Source of the DNA: Streptantibioticus cattleyicolor NRRL 8057 = DSM 46488
GTDB lineage: Bacteria; Actinomycetota; Actinomycetes; Streptomycetales; Streptomycetaceae
Length of the DNA stretch: 64,000 bases
Assembly: GCF_000240165.1 (NCBI RefSeq)
Contig: NC_017586.1
Coordinates: 2,356,001 to 2,420,000, forward strand
Direction: 5' to 3'
In this document: piece by piece, positions 31,634-38,763 of the stretch
Numbering within the stretch: the first letter of the stretch is position 1
Layout: the number at the start of each line of letters is the position of its first letter
Program-made: the position numbers and the translations under genes
The notes under the pieces: generated by a model
Told to the model about the DNA's origin: nothing
The model's input: only the letters and a program-made list of their open reading frames with translations
Database searches by the model: none

Positions 31634-31694
31634 GTTTGTCCTTTCTGGGTTGGGGTTTCAGGTTGGGGTTTCCGGCCCCGCCCTGATGTCTTCG

Positions 31695-31723
31695 ACTCTA
31701 CCCCATGAAGTAGTGATTCTCAA
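31695..31723 (-). promoter_or_regulatory. sigma-70-like promoter of unit B
   Basis: Minus strand: TTGAGA (31723-31718), 17-bp spacer, TAGAGT (31700-31695). The sequence between boxes (ATCACTAC...) is nearly that of unit A. Confidence 0.7.
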
Positions 31724-31747
31724 GAGCCGAGTTGGCTTCTCTTATCA

Positions 31748-31785
31748 AAAAAAGGGGGGGCCGCCCCCGGAGAGCCGGGGGCGGC
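31748..31785 (-). terminator. terminator of unit C
   Basis: GCCGCCCCCGG pairs with CCGGGGGCGGC over a 4-base loop; in the minus direction a C-run and then seven T follow (A-run at 31747-31753 on the plus strand). Confidence 0.75.
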
Positions 31786-31793
31786 CACTTTGG

Positions 31794-32159
31794 CTACTCG
31801 TTGGACCGGTTTCCCATGGCCCATTCGGAGAACTCTGTGATTGCGCCCTCCCCTGCCATGAGGTTCGCCGCGATCTGGTACTGACGCGTTCCCTGCCAGT
31901 TCGCGGCGTTGAGCTGGTGAAGATCCTGGGCGCTGAGCCAGAACGCGCACGCCATGCTCAGGTGCGCCTTCTGCTCGTCCGGCATGGGTTGCTCGTCCAG
32001 GATGTCGAGCAGTCGTCGGATTGCCGCTTCTCCCGCACTGGTCTCGCGGGGGAGTTCGACGGGAATGGGGAGTATCCGGCACGCCAAGACGATGACAATG
32101 TAGAGGAGTGCGATCTGGCTCCCCATCGTCTCGTGCTCGTCGTTGTTCTCGTCTGCCAT
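31794..32159 (-). CDS. small acidic paralogue C
   Basis: The 121-residue protein shares CRILPIPVELP, AIRRLLDILDEQPMPDEQK and FWLSAQDLHQ with A and B; the ends are acidic and Asn-rich. It is the first minus-strand copy, divergent from paralogue D. Ribosome site AGAAAGGAA lies before ATG. Confidence 0.7.
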   Translation of the reverse strand: MADENNDEHETMGSQIALLYIVIVLACRILPIPVELPRETSAGEAAIRRLLDILDEQPMPDEQKAHLSMACAFWLSAQDLHQLNAANWQGTRQYQIAANLMAGEGAITEFSEWAMGNRSNE

Positions 32160-32216
32160 TGCGTTCCTTTCTGTGTGGGTGTCGGTCGGGGTTTCCGGCC
32201 CCTTGCGACGTTTACG

Positions 32217-32246
32217 ACTCTACACCATTCGAGTAGTGGTTCTCAA
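32217..32246 (-). promoter_or_regulatory. sigma-70-like promoter of unit C
   Basis: Minus strand: TTGAGA (32246-32241), 18-bp spacer, TAGAGT (32222-32217). It faces the promoter of unit D only about 36 bp away, so shared control is possible. Confidence 0.65.
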
Positions 32247-32281
32247 TAGGTGAGGTGAGGAAAGTTTCTGGACTTCTGGTG

Positions 32282-32311
32282 TTGCAAAACAGGAATCGAA
32301 TGCTGTAGCTT
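32282..32311 (+). promoter_or_regulatory. probable promoter of unit D
   Basis: TTGCAA, an 18-bp spacer and TAGCTT lie about 70 bp before the ATG of paralogue D. The boxes differ somewhat from those of units A-C. Confidence 0.45.
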
Positions 32312-32379
32312 AGGTGTTGCCGGGCCGGGGAGTGACAGCCCCACCGGCACCAGTTGAAAACTCCACAGAGAGGAACGTC

Positions 32380-32787
32380 ATGGCAGACCATGACAGTCAT
32401 CGAGAGCGGTGGAACGCCATCGCTGATGTGGCTCTCGGGGCACTCGAATACATTCGAGTGCTGCTCGGTGACCTGCCCGTCCCCGTGCTGATCCCCGAGA
32501 TCAACCCGAAGAGGGAAGCGGAAGATCTGCCGCACCTGGTGATGAGCATCGACCGAGTCCGCAGCGTCATCCAAGACGAGCCGATCTCCGAGGCGCGGCA
32601 AAGCGCCTTCGACAGAATCATTCTCGACTGGCTCACCGCGTACGAAATGCTGGCGCTCACCAGGGTCGCGGGTCCCGCTCCCTGGCGCCTGGACTGCGCG
32701 GAATACGCGCTCTACCGAATCGCCGCCGCCGGTGGGCTGATCGAAACCGGCGAAATCGATGAAGAGGAAGAGGAAGACGACTCGTAA
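32380..32787 (+). CDS. small acidic paralogue D
   Basis: The 135-residue protein is a more distant copy. It has LGDLPVPVLIPE, VRSVIQDEPISEAR and LDWLTAYEML in the same order as the three minus-strand copies, and a strongly acidic end (EIDEEEEEDDS). The ribosome site AGAGAGGAA precedes ATG. The leader has a GCCGGG/CCGGC hairpin and the word CACCAGTTGAAA, which also precedes the next gene. Confidence 0.65.
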   Translation: MADHDSHRERWNAIADVALGALEYIRVLLGDLPVPVLIPEINPKREAEDLPHLVMSIDRVRSVIQDEPISEARQSAFDRIILDWLTAYEMLALTRVAGPAPWRLDCAEYALYRIAAAGGLIETGEIDEEEEEDDS

Positions 32788-32797
32788 CGCCACCGTC

Positions 32798-32821
32798 GCC
32801 CCCTGGCACCAGCCAGGGGGC
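32798..32821 (+). terminator. terminator of unit D
   Basis: GCCCCCTGG pairs with CCAGGGGGC over a 6-base loop 11 bp after the stop of D. Confidence 0.6.
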
Positions 32822-32862
32822 ACCCTCTTGGAGGGCGTCACGACAGTCAGCGCGCACACTGA

Positions 32863-32906
32863 AGGGCCGGTGCATCCCCGTACGGGGGTGACAGAGCACC
32901 GGCCCT
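32863..32906 (+). promoter_or_regulatory. stem-loop in the leader of DNA-binding protein 2
   Basis: AGGGCCGGTGC pairs with GCACCGGCCCT, enclosing an inner CCCCGTACGGGG palindrome. It ends 35 bp before the ATG and is followed by TCACCAGTTGAAA, as in the leader of paralogue D. It could be a control hairpin or a protein-binding site. Confidence 0.5.
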
Positions 32907-32941
32907 CACCAGTTGAAACTCCCGAAAGGAGCGTCGCGGCC

Positions 32942-33331
32942 ATGGTAGCGCGGCTCATCGTGCCGGAGATTGCCGAGCGGTACGGCCGGTCCGCCGATAC
33001 CGTGTCGAAGCAGTGGTCGACGCGCGAGGAGTGGCCGCGCCCGGTCGGCAAGCGCGGCCGGTGGCTGGAGTACGACGCCCTCGAGGTGGCCGCGTTCGTC
33101 CGTGACCACGTGGAACGCGAGCTGGTCAGCCTCGATCCGCAACGGCTCTACACCGCGCAGGAGATCGAGGCGGCCACCGGGATCAAGGCGGCCACGATCC
33201 GCGCGGACCGGTCACGCGGCCGGTGGCCGGACCCCGATGACACCGAGCACGGCGCGCAGCGTTGGTCCGGGCGGGCCGTCAGCGCAGTGCTGGCCACCCG
33301 GCGCGGCTACCGGCGGCGCGGCGGCACCTGA
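32942..33331 (+). CDS. double helix-turn-helix DNA-binding protein 2
   Basis: The 129-residue protein mirrors DNA-binding protein 1. It has VPEIAERYGRSADTVSKQW with PVGKRGRWLEY, then LDPQRLYTAQEIEAATGIKAATI with RSRGRWPDPDD and a basic end. By eye about half the residues agree. It is read away from the centre on the plus strand, so the locus is roughly symmetric. A good ribosome site (GAAAGGAG) lies 13 bp upstream. Confidence 0.75.
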   Translation: MVARLIVPEIAERYGRSADTVSKQWSTREEWPRPVGKRGRWLEYDALEVAAFVRDHVERELVSLDPQRLYTAQEIEAATGIKAATIRADRSRGRWPDPDDTEHGAQRWSGRAVSAVLATRRGYRRRGGT

Positions 33332-33360
33332 GCGCCTGGCCGCCCCGGCCAACTTGACGA

Positions 33361-33388
33361 AAGCCCCGGCCGATGCTGGTCGGGGCTT
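33361..33388. terminator. bidirectional terminator
   Basis: AAGCCCCG (33361-33368) pairs with CGGGGCTT (33381-33388) between two convergent genes; A and T runs are short on both sides. Confidence 0.6.
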
Positions 33389-33413
33389 CCTGCGATGCCG
33401 AGCTCAGGGCCGG

Positions 33414-33617
33414 TCAGGAGCGTTCGAAGCGGACCAGCTCGCCAGCCTCGACGATGGCGACAAGCCGCGCCCCGGGCAGCTGCTCCCGAGGGATGCCGGT
33501 GTCAGCGGTGATGCGCTCGACCGGCACCCGCTCGGGGTCGGCGTCAGCGCGGTGAGGGGTGGTCAGCTCCGCCTGGTCGCCGACCAGTAGCAGGACTCGG
33601 ACAGGCATGCGTTCCAT
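33414..33617 (-). CDS. small hypothetical protein
   Basis: The 67-residue peptide (MERMPVRVLLLVGDQAELTT..., LVAIVEAGELVRFERS) has an alpha/beta pattern. GGAG lies five bases before the ATG at 33617. It is placed after a 230-bp gap that follows the membrane operon. No family recognised. Confidence 0.5.
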   Translation of the reverse strand: MERMPVRVLLLVGDQAELTTPHRADADPERVPVERITADTGIPREQLPGARLVAIVEAGELVRFERS

Positions 33618-33808
33618 CGGGTCTCCATTATGAGGTAGCGGTTCAGGGACGCTCTCCAAGCGAGAGCGAGTTGGAGCCGGCCGGGACCTCGACCTCGACG
33701 GAGAGACGCTGAAGCTTCTGTCCGAAGGACACCGTACGGACATGGGCTCATCCTCTCGCGTAGCGGGCCGGTTCGGCAGGCACGCGGCCGGGTCTGTCCC
33801 GGCTCCCT

Positions 33809-33834
33809 TCGCTGCCCCCTGGTGGAGGCAGCGA
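33809..33834 (-). terminator. hairpin after the membrane-protein operon
   Basis: TCGCTGCC pairs with GGCAGCGA over a 10-base loop just after the stop at 33844. Confidence 0.5.
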
Positions 33835-33843
33835 GGGCAGCCG

Positions 33844-34584
33844 TCAGGCGGTCCGGTCGTGCTGCGGGTGGATCACCCGGACATGGGCGCGGCGAGGATT
33901 GCCGGGGTCGTCGGTGATGACGATGCGCGCGCCTCCCGGTCCCCTGCGGACGGTAGCCAGAGCCGTAGTCGAGGCTGTAGCCACCGATGTAGCTGGGGGC
34001 TGACCTGCAACTACAGCTTCGTCCGGGCCAGCGGTCCCGGCCGGGGAGGGCAGCGGGACGTCGTCGCGGTGGACGCCGACGGTGGGCCCCCGGCCGGGTG
34101 CCCGGACGGTGGGCCGTACGGGCACCCCTGCCGCGGCGCACAGGGCCCGGACGCGGGGGATGGTCCACCGGCCCTGGGGGTACTCCTCGGCCAGGCGCTC
34201 GACGAGGCTCACCAGGTGCACTCCGCGGTGCGGTCCGAGGGCGGCACGCAGGAGGGCCAGGAACTGCTCCGGGGAGATCCCGCCCGCCTCGTCGCCGTCC
34301 GCCGGTCCCGGGGCGGCCTCGGCCGGGGCCGCCGGGTGCCGGGGCCGGGCGGCGCGCGCGGCGGCGATGCACCACGCCGGGACGGCCAGCCACAGCAGGG
34401 CGGGCCGGGATCGGATCAGCCGTACGGCGGCGTACCCGGCGGCGAGCAGGACGAGCAGCCGGAGCGCCACGTGGGCCCGGGTCTCCCCCGCGCGCACCCA
34501 GGCGGCCAGGGCGCGGGCGCGGTTGGTGGCCAGGCGTCCGCTGCCGTCGTGGATCGCCGCGGCCCAGCGGTGCAGGCGCTCCAT
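33844..34584 (-). CDS. membrane protein of the spread-like operon
   Basis: The 246-residue protein has a basic N-terminus, two close hydrophobic helices (about residues 42-58 and 63-77) and a cytoplasmic region with a wing-like ISPEQFLALLRAALG... to VPVRPTVRAPGRGPTVGVH. It overlaps the upstream gene (TGATG). The layout of small membrane proteins in series is like spd genes of Streptomyces plasmids, which help plasmid spread; this is an analogy. Confidence 0.55.
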   Translation of the reverse strand: MERLHRWAAAIHDGSGRLATNRARALAAWVRAGETRAHVALRLLVLLAAGYAAVRLIRSRPALLWLAVPAWCIAAARAARPRHPAAPAEAAPGPADGDEAGGISPEQFLALLRAALGPHRGVHLVSLVERLAEEYPQGRWTIPRVRALCAAAGVPVRPTVRAPGRGPTVGVHRDDVPLPSPAGTAGPDEAVVAGQPPATSVATASTTALATVRRGPGGARIVITDDPGNPRRAHVRVIHPQHDRTA

Positions 34585-35093
34585 CACAGGACGGCTCCCC
34601 CGTTGAACCAGGCCAGCACGCTGTCGCCACCGGTGTTGACCACGGGCACGATGGTGGAGCCGATGAGCCCGGCGACGCCGGCCGACAAGGTCAGGGTGGC
34701 GCCGGCCCACCAGCCGCCGGCCAGTCGGCGCTTGAGGACCTTGGTGGCCGCCCTCCACGCCACGATGACACCGACCAAGAGCAGGAACGTGAGCAGCGCG
34801 CCGCCCGGGGTGAGGCCGCCGGCGGCCCCTCGGGCGACGGTGCCGGCCCCGGTGCCGGTCGCGCCGGGGACGATGTGGCCGCCGGCCGCGTTGTTCAGGC
34901 CGGCGGTCCAGCCGGCGGCGGCGCCGAGGAGGCCGCCGCAGATGGTGGACAGGGCGCCGAGTGCGAAGCCGCTGGCGAACGGCAGCAGGTGCTTCGGGTC
35001 GCGGCCGGGGCTCTTCCACCAGGACCAGGCGTTGACGCCGGTGATGGCCAGGCCGACGGCGAGGCCGCCGACGGTGAGGGCCGTGTGGCTCAT
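34584..35093 (-). CDS. multi-helix membrane protein
   Basis: The 169-residue protein has about four hydrophobic segments (residues about 5-22, 40-62, 92-112 and 128-150) and Gly/Ala-rich loops; SPGRDPKHLLPFASGFALG is the best conserved-looking stretch. ATGA overlap with the gene upstream, TGATG overlap downstream. It fits a transfer- or superinfection-type membrane operon. Confidence 0.6.
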   Translation of the reverse strand: MSHTALTVGGLAVGLAITGVNAWSWWKSPGRDPKHLLPFASGFALGALSTICGGLLGAAAGWTAGLNNAAGGHIVPGATGTGAGTVARGAAGGLTPGGALLTFLLLVGVIVAWRAATKVLKRRLAGGWWAGATLTLSAGVAGLIGSTIVPVVNTGGDSVLAWFNGGAVL

Positions 35094-35578
35094 CGGGTGA
35101 CTCCGGTGAACAGGGTGACGATGTCGAACAGGTGGGCCATGTCGATGGTGCCGAGAACGGCGGCGCAGGACAGGGCGCGGGTGTACCAGCGGGGCCGCCA
35201 CCGGTCGGCGGCGATGGCGACGGCCAGCGCGAGCCCGGCGAGCGTCCAGGCGGCGCCGGTGGATTGCTCGGCGCGGCACTCGCGGAGCAGGTGTCCCCAC
35301 CCGGAGGCGAGGGACCAGCCGCCGAACACCGGTAGCAGCGCCAGCACGGTGCCGATGAGGTTGCGGCGGGGCTGGAGCCACTCCCACGACCATCTCCACC
35401 GTGGCGGAGCTGGTGGGGCGGGCGGGAGCGGCAGGTAGATCTCGCGGATCACGATGGTGCCGGGCGCCGGCGGTGGTGCGGTGGGTGTGCCTGGCGGGGG
35501 CGTGGCCGGTGGCGCGGCCGGGGTGGGCAGCGGCTGGCCGGCGGGGATGACCGCGGTCGGCCGGATGGGCTTACGCAC
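35090..35578 (-). CDS. Pro-rich membrane protein
   Basis: The 162-residue protein opens with a Pro/Thr-rich linker (residues 1-60), has a Trp-rich turn (RWRWSWEWLQPRR) and then three hydrophobic helices. It starts with GTG and overlaps both neighbours. No family recognised. Confidence 0.55.
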   Translation of the reverse strand: MRKPIRPTAVIPAGQPLPTPAAPPATPPPGTPTAPPPAPGTIVIREIYLPLPPAPPAPPRWRWSWEWLQPRRNLIGTVLALLPVFGGWSLASGWGHLLRECRAEQSTGAAWTLAGLALAVAIAADRWRPRWYTRALSCAAVLGTIDMAHLFDIVTLFTGVTR

Positions 35579-35780
35579 GGAGTGCTCCGAGGATGACGGT
35601 GGCGGCGACGGCCAGGTAGGCGGCGGCGCACGCGGCGAGGGCGGCGCCGGCCGCGCCGCGGTGGCGGGTCGCCGCGGCGATGGCGTACGTGGTGGCGCCG
35701 ACGGCGAAGAGCAGCAGCGCAGCGCAGGTTGCGGTGGTGCGCAGCGGTGGTGCGCTGCACGCGGCGATCAGGCGGCTCAC
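35571..35780 (-). CDS. small two-helix membrane protein
   Basis: The 69-residue product has two Ala-rich transmembrane helices (about residues 12-35 and 42-65). GTG start overlaps the upstream stop by four bases. Likely part of the same membrane complex as its neighbours. Confidence 0.55.
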   Translation of the reverse strand: MSRLIAACSAPPLRTTATCAALLLFAVGATTYAIAAATRHRGAAGAALAACAAAYLAVAATVILGALRA

Positions 35781-36790
35781 GCGTATCCGCCTCCGCCCTG
35801 GCCGACGCCGTCGCGCGGCGGGGGTGATGCGGACTGCGGCTCCTTCTTGGCGCGGCCAGCCCGCCACAGGACCGTACGGACGTAGTTGGTCTTGACCGTC
35901 AGGCCGTGCCGGTCGCGAACCAGGTCCACGATGGCCCGGGGCTTCGCCTCATCGCCGAGAGCGGATGCGGCCTCCAGGATCGCGGTGCTCTTCTCGATCG
36001 CCGGGAGCTGGGGCGTACCGGCCCCGACCTGCGGCGCATCATCAGGTGCGCCGGGCGCATCATCGCGTTCTAGGTACACCTCGGGCGGTTCGGTGTTCAG
36101 GACGAGAGCGACCTGGATGCTGTCCACGATCACGCCGTACGTAACCAGCTGGGCGGCGAGTTCCTTCGCGTTCAGCTCCGGCCGGGCCTGGTGCGCCACA
36201 CGGATCGCCTCGACCGGGTCGAGGCCGGCGAAGTGCCTCCGCAGGACCTCCGTGGCCGTGTGGCGCGGCGCATCGCCGGGCGCATCTGGTCGGTGCGCTG
36301 GTGCGCTGCCCTCGATATGGGCCAGCGCCCGGTCCTTGACGGCGGAGCTGGCCCGGCCGGGGGCGAGCAGCCAGGCCCAGCCGCCGAACACCGGCAGCCG
36401 GAACGGCTGCTCGCTGCGAGCCTCGGCGCGCGGTCCGGCCCAGGACAGCTCCGAGACGAGCAGCAGCGCGACGGTCGGCGCGGCGAACAGCGCGGTCGCC
36501 GGGAGGCCGCCGCGGATCAGGTCGGCGTGGAACCGGTTGAGGTAGACCGACACGGTGGCCATGCACAGGGCCGCGAGCCGGGCGCCGATGGCGGAGCGGC
36601 CGGCCGCGGCAGCAACGGACGCCAGGTGGAGGCAGGCGTAGGCGGCGCCGTCGTACACCGCGGGTGCGGCGACGGCGATGTACCAGGGCGCCCCGTAGTG
36701 GCGGGCGACCGCGGCCAGCGACCAGCCGGTGGTGGCGATGGCGGCCACCGAGATCAGGCCCACCGCGAAGGGCCAGGCGTGTCCCTTCAT
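35777..36790 (-). CDS. DUF2637-like membrane protein
   Basis: The 337-residue protein starts MKGHAWPFAVGLISVAAIATTGWSLAA and has four transmembrane helices in its first 135 residues, as in DUF2637 proteins known from Streptomyces plasmids and integrative elements. The C-terminal half (about 195-337) is soluble. It looks like helix-turn-helix units (ELNAKELAAQLVTYGVIVDS; RAIVDLVRDRHGLTVKTNYVRTVLW). Such proteins occur beside transfer and spread genes. Its exact role is unknown. Confidence 0.65.
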   Translation of the reverse strand: MKGHAWPFAVGLISVAAIATTGWSLAAVARHYGAPWYIAVAAPAVYDGAAYACLHLASVAAAAGRSAIGARLAALCMATVSVYLNRFHADLIRGGLPATALFAAPTVALLLVSELSWAGPRAEARSEQPFRLPVFGGWAWLLAPGRASSAVKDRALAHIEGSAPAHRPDAPGDAPRHTATEVLRRHFAGLDPVEAIRVAHQARPELNAKELAAQLVTYGVIVDSIQVALVLNTEPPEVYLERDDAPGAPDDAPQVGAGTPQLPAIEKSTAILEAASALGDEAKPRAIVDLVRDRHGLTVKTNYVRTVLWRAGRAKKEPQSASPPPRDGVGQGGGGYA

Positions 36791-37035
36791 CGTCCCTCCG
36801 TCCAGGGGAACGGCGGCAGGGCCCGGGCGCGCTGGTAGACCTCGATCGCGGCGCCGTCGACGCTGCCCGGGTAGACCCGCGGTGCGATGAGGGAGGCGTA
36901 CAGGCGCGCACCGTGGTGAACGCAGGCGCCGACCTCGGCGCCGTGCTGGTCGACGACGCGGACCGCGTCGTGCGGGCCCTCGCACGGGACCGGGTCGTCC
37001 TGGTGGGCAGCGGCGCAGCGGGCGGGGGCGCTCAC
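36787..37035 (-). CDS. hypothetical protein in the membrane operon
   Basis: The 82-residue protein (GTG start) carries CAAAHQDDPVPCEGP and VVDQHGAEVGACVHHGARLY; the Cys and His could bind metal. ATGA overlap with the DUF2637 gene and GTGA overlap with the zinc-ribbon gene. Confidence 0.55.
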   Translation of the reverse strand: MSAPARCAAAHQDDPVPCEGPHDAVRVVDQHGAEVGACVHHGARLYASLIAPRVYPGSVDGAAIEVYQRARALPPFPWTEGR

Positions 37036-37367
37036 CGCGCGGTCCCGGTGCCGCGGCAGTCCCGGCAGGTGCGCCAGGTGCAGCGCGTGACGCCCTCGGA
37101 GCTGGTGTCCTCGATGTGTCCGCCGTTGCCCTGGCAGGTGGGGCACGGGCGCTGCGCCGGGGTGGTGCAGCGGGGGCAGCGGTTGCCGAAGTACGGCCGG
37201 CCGCACAGGTCGCAGATCTCGCCGGGGCCGGCGGTGATGCGGCCGGTGACGCCGGCGGCGGTCGCGCGGAGGGTGATGGTGCGGGCGGCGGTGTGCTTGG
37301 TGGTGCCGACGGCGGCGAGTCGGCGGGTGCTGGGCCGGGGGGTGGGGTGGTCGATACGATCCGGCAT
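37032..37367 (-). CDS. zinc-ribbon protein, first gene of the membrane operon
   Basis: The 111-residue protein has four C-x2-C pairs (CDLC, CPRC, CPTC and CRDC) with Gly turns after two of them, like DnaJ-type zinc fingers. It leads the operon and lies across a 30-bp palindrome from the divergent regulator gene at 37551. Confidence 0.7.
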   Translation of the reverse strand: MPDRIDHPTPRPSTRRLAAVGTTKHTAARTITLRATAAGVTGRITAGPGEICDLCGRPYFGNRCPRCTTPAQRPCPTCQGNGGHIEDTSSEGVTRCTWRTCRDCRGTGTAR

Positions 37368-37473
37368 GGATCGGCCCTTCTCTCTTCACGGGGTAGGGCG
37401 GGTCCGGCCCCGGCCCGGCGCTGCACACGCCATATGGGCCGGGGCCGACTTGTTGGTGCTGGATCGAGAGTAA

Positions 37474-37503
37474 CGACTTCCTAGCCATATGGCTAGGAAG
37501 TCG
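37474..37503. promoter_or_regulatory. perfect 30-bp palindromic operator
   Basis: CGACTTCCTAGCCAT is followed at once by its exact reverse complement, centred between 37488 and 37489. A second CCATATGG core lies at 37430-37437. The site is between the divergent membrane operon and the plus-strand regulator whose ATG is 48 bp away, so it likely controls both. Confidence 0.7.
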
Positions 37504-37550
37504 GGAAAATGGTGCCCATGCCCGACGGCGGCGCAGGAGGAGGGCCGGAC

Positions 37551-37790
37551 ATGGTGTCGTTCCGCGAGCTGGCGAGACGACTGGTGGAGGACGGCGTGGT
37601 CTCCTCGATGAGCCATCAGCGTGTGTCGCAGCTGAGCAGGGAGGATCCCGGCTTCCCGCCGGTGGTGGAGATCGGCCGGTCGAAAGCGGTCGACTACGTC
37701 CTCGCGCGGCCGTACTTCCAGCAGCGGAAGTCCCGGCAGGGCCAGCGGACGGACATCAAGGGCCAGCAGCCCCAGCCGCCTGCCGAGTAG
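37551..37790 (+). CDS. helix-turn-helix regulator next to the palindrome
   Basis: The 79-residue protein has FRELARRLVEDGVVSSMSHQRVSQLSREDPGFPP, a winged-helix of the phage regulator type, then VDYVLARPYFQQRKSRQ and a Gln/Pro tail. AGGAGGAGGG precedes this ATG by seven bases, so it is preferred over the ATG at 37518. It is the natural candidate to bind the 30-bp palindrome and repress the divergent operon. Confidence 0.7.
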   Translation: MVSFRELARRLVEDGVVSSMSHQRVSQLSREDPGFPPVVEIGRSKAVDYVLARPYFQQRKSRQGQRTDIKGQQPQPPAE

Positions 37791-37802
37791 CCCGAGAGGC
37801 GA

Positions 37803-37837
37803 CAGAGCCCGCCCGCAGCCGGCCGGGCGGGGCTCTG
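37803..37837 (+). terminator. terminator after the small regulator
   Basis: CAGAGCCC pairs with GGGCTCTG-type arm (GGGGCTCTG) around a GC-rich loop 13 bp after the stop. Confidence 0.6.
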
Positions 37838-37924
37838 CGGTGCGGTGCCCGGACGGCCGCGGCTGCCGAGGAGTCAACAGGAAACCCCTACCGGCGGCCC
37901 CCGGGCGCCACGACACTGGGCGCC

Positions 37925-38176
37925 ATGACGTGGACGCCGCCACTGACCGACCACCAGCTCGTCGTGCTCCGCCTCCTCGCGCGTGGCCACACGCACACCC
38001 AGATCGCTGGAATCCTCGGGGTGCGCCCGGAGACGGCGGGGACCATCATCAACGGCATGCGGCTGTCCCTGGGTGCCCGAACCCTGCCCCACGCGATCGC
38101 CCTCGGCTACGAGTTCGGCATCCTTCAGCCGGGCAGCGGGCACTACGCTGCCGACCGCTCCACCAACGGCAGTTGA
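37925..38176 (+). CDS. single LuxR-type helix-turn-helix protein
   Basis: The 83-residue protein is one GerE-like domain: LTDHQLVVLRLLARGHTHTQIAGILGV, then HAIALGYEFGIL. It resembles both domains of the minus-strand protein at 38756-39394, for example HAIALGYEFGIL against HAVALGYQHGLL. Its 3' end overlaps the convergent gene by 34 bases. Confidence 0.65.
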   Translation: MTWTPPLTDHQLVVLRLLARGHTHTQIAGILGVRPETAGTIINGMRLSLGARTLPHAIALGYEFGILQPGSGHYAADRSTNGS

Positions 38177-38763
38177 AGGACTGCTGCGCGCGGATAGCTG
38201 GTCTGGCACCGCCCGCAGCGCTCGCCCGCCGTATCGAACACGAACGTCAAGCGTGCACCGCACGGACACCTCACCGAGATCCAGCGCGGATGCTCGATCC
38301 CCAGGACCCGTTCGCACCGGGCCCGCAGCGCGGCGACGTCGCGGGCGAAATCCTGGACAGCCGGGTGGGTCGAGCAAACCCAGCGGACCTGGCGGAGCAG
38401 GACGTCGACCGACTCGTTCACGGTCCGCTCGACGCTGCCGCGGGGCTGCGGCGGCGGCCACCCGAGGTGGTCGCGCAGGTCCCGTTCCCAATCCAGCAGC
38501 ACGCCCTCGATGCCGCCCGGGCCGACGAGGTCGAGTACGTCCTCGCGGACCGGCATCGGCGCTGTCCGGGAGCCGGGCCGGCCGCCGTATCGCGGTGACC
38601 GGCCGGGCTCCAGGGCGCCGGTGAGGCCGCGGTACAGCGACGGGAGGGCGGCGAGGTTCTGGGCCAGGCGCTGCTCGCACGCGCGGTGGACCCGGGTACC
38701 GGCCCCGCTGGGCCGATCGCAGATCTCGCAGGCCAGGTGCTGGCCGGGGCCGGGGTCAGGCAC
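38143..38763 (-). CDS. protein with N- and C-terminal zinc ribbons
   Basis: The 206-residue protein begins ACEICDRPSGAGTRVHRACEQRL (Cys/His cluster) and ends with VRCPCGARLTFVFDTAGERCGRCQTSYPR, a clean zinc ribbon. The middle is helical. It is the last gene of the early operon, with an 8-base overlap at its start. Similar proteins occur in prophages and plasmids; function unknown. Confidence 0.6.
   Translation of the reverse strand: MPDPGPGQHLACEICDRPSGAGTRVHRACEQRLAQNLAALPSLYRGLTGALEPGRSPRYGGRPGSRTAPMPVREDVLDLVGPGGIEGVLLDWERDLRDHLGWPPPQPRGSVERTVNESVDVLLRQVRWVCSTHPAVQDFARDVAALRARCERVLGIEHPRWISVRCPCGARLTFVFDTAGERCGRCQTSYPRAAVLQLPLVERSAA

Noticed and set aside
31708-31726. Repeated AGTAGTGATTCTCAAGAG words considered as CRISPR or integron-type repeats
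   Set aside because: They are the promoter boxes of the paralogue units; spacing is about 0.56 kb, with no spacers or cas/integron genes.
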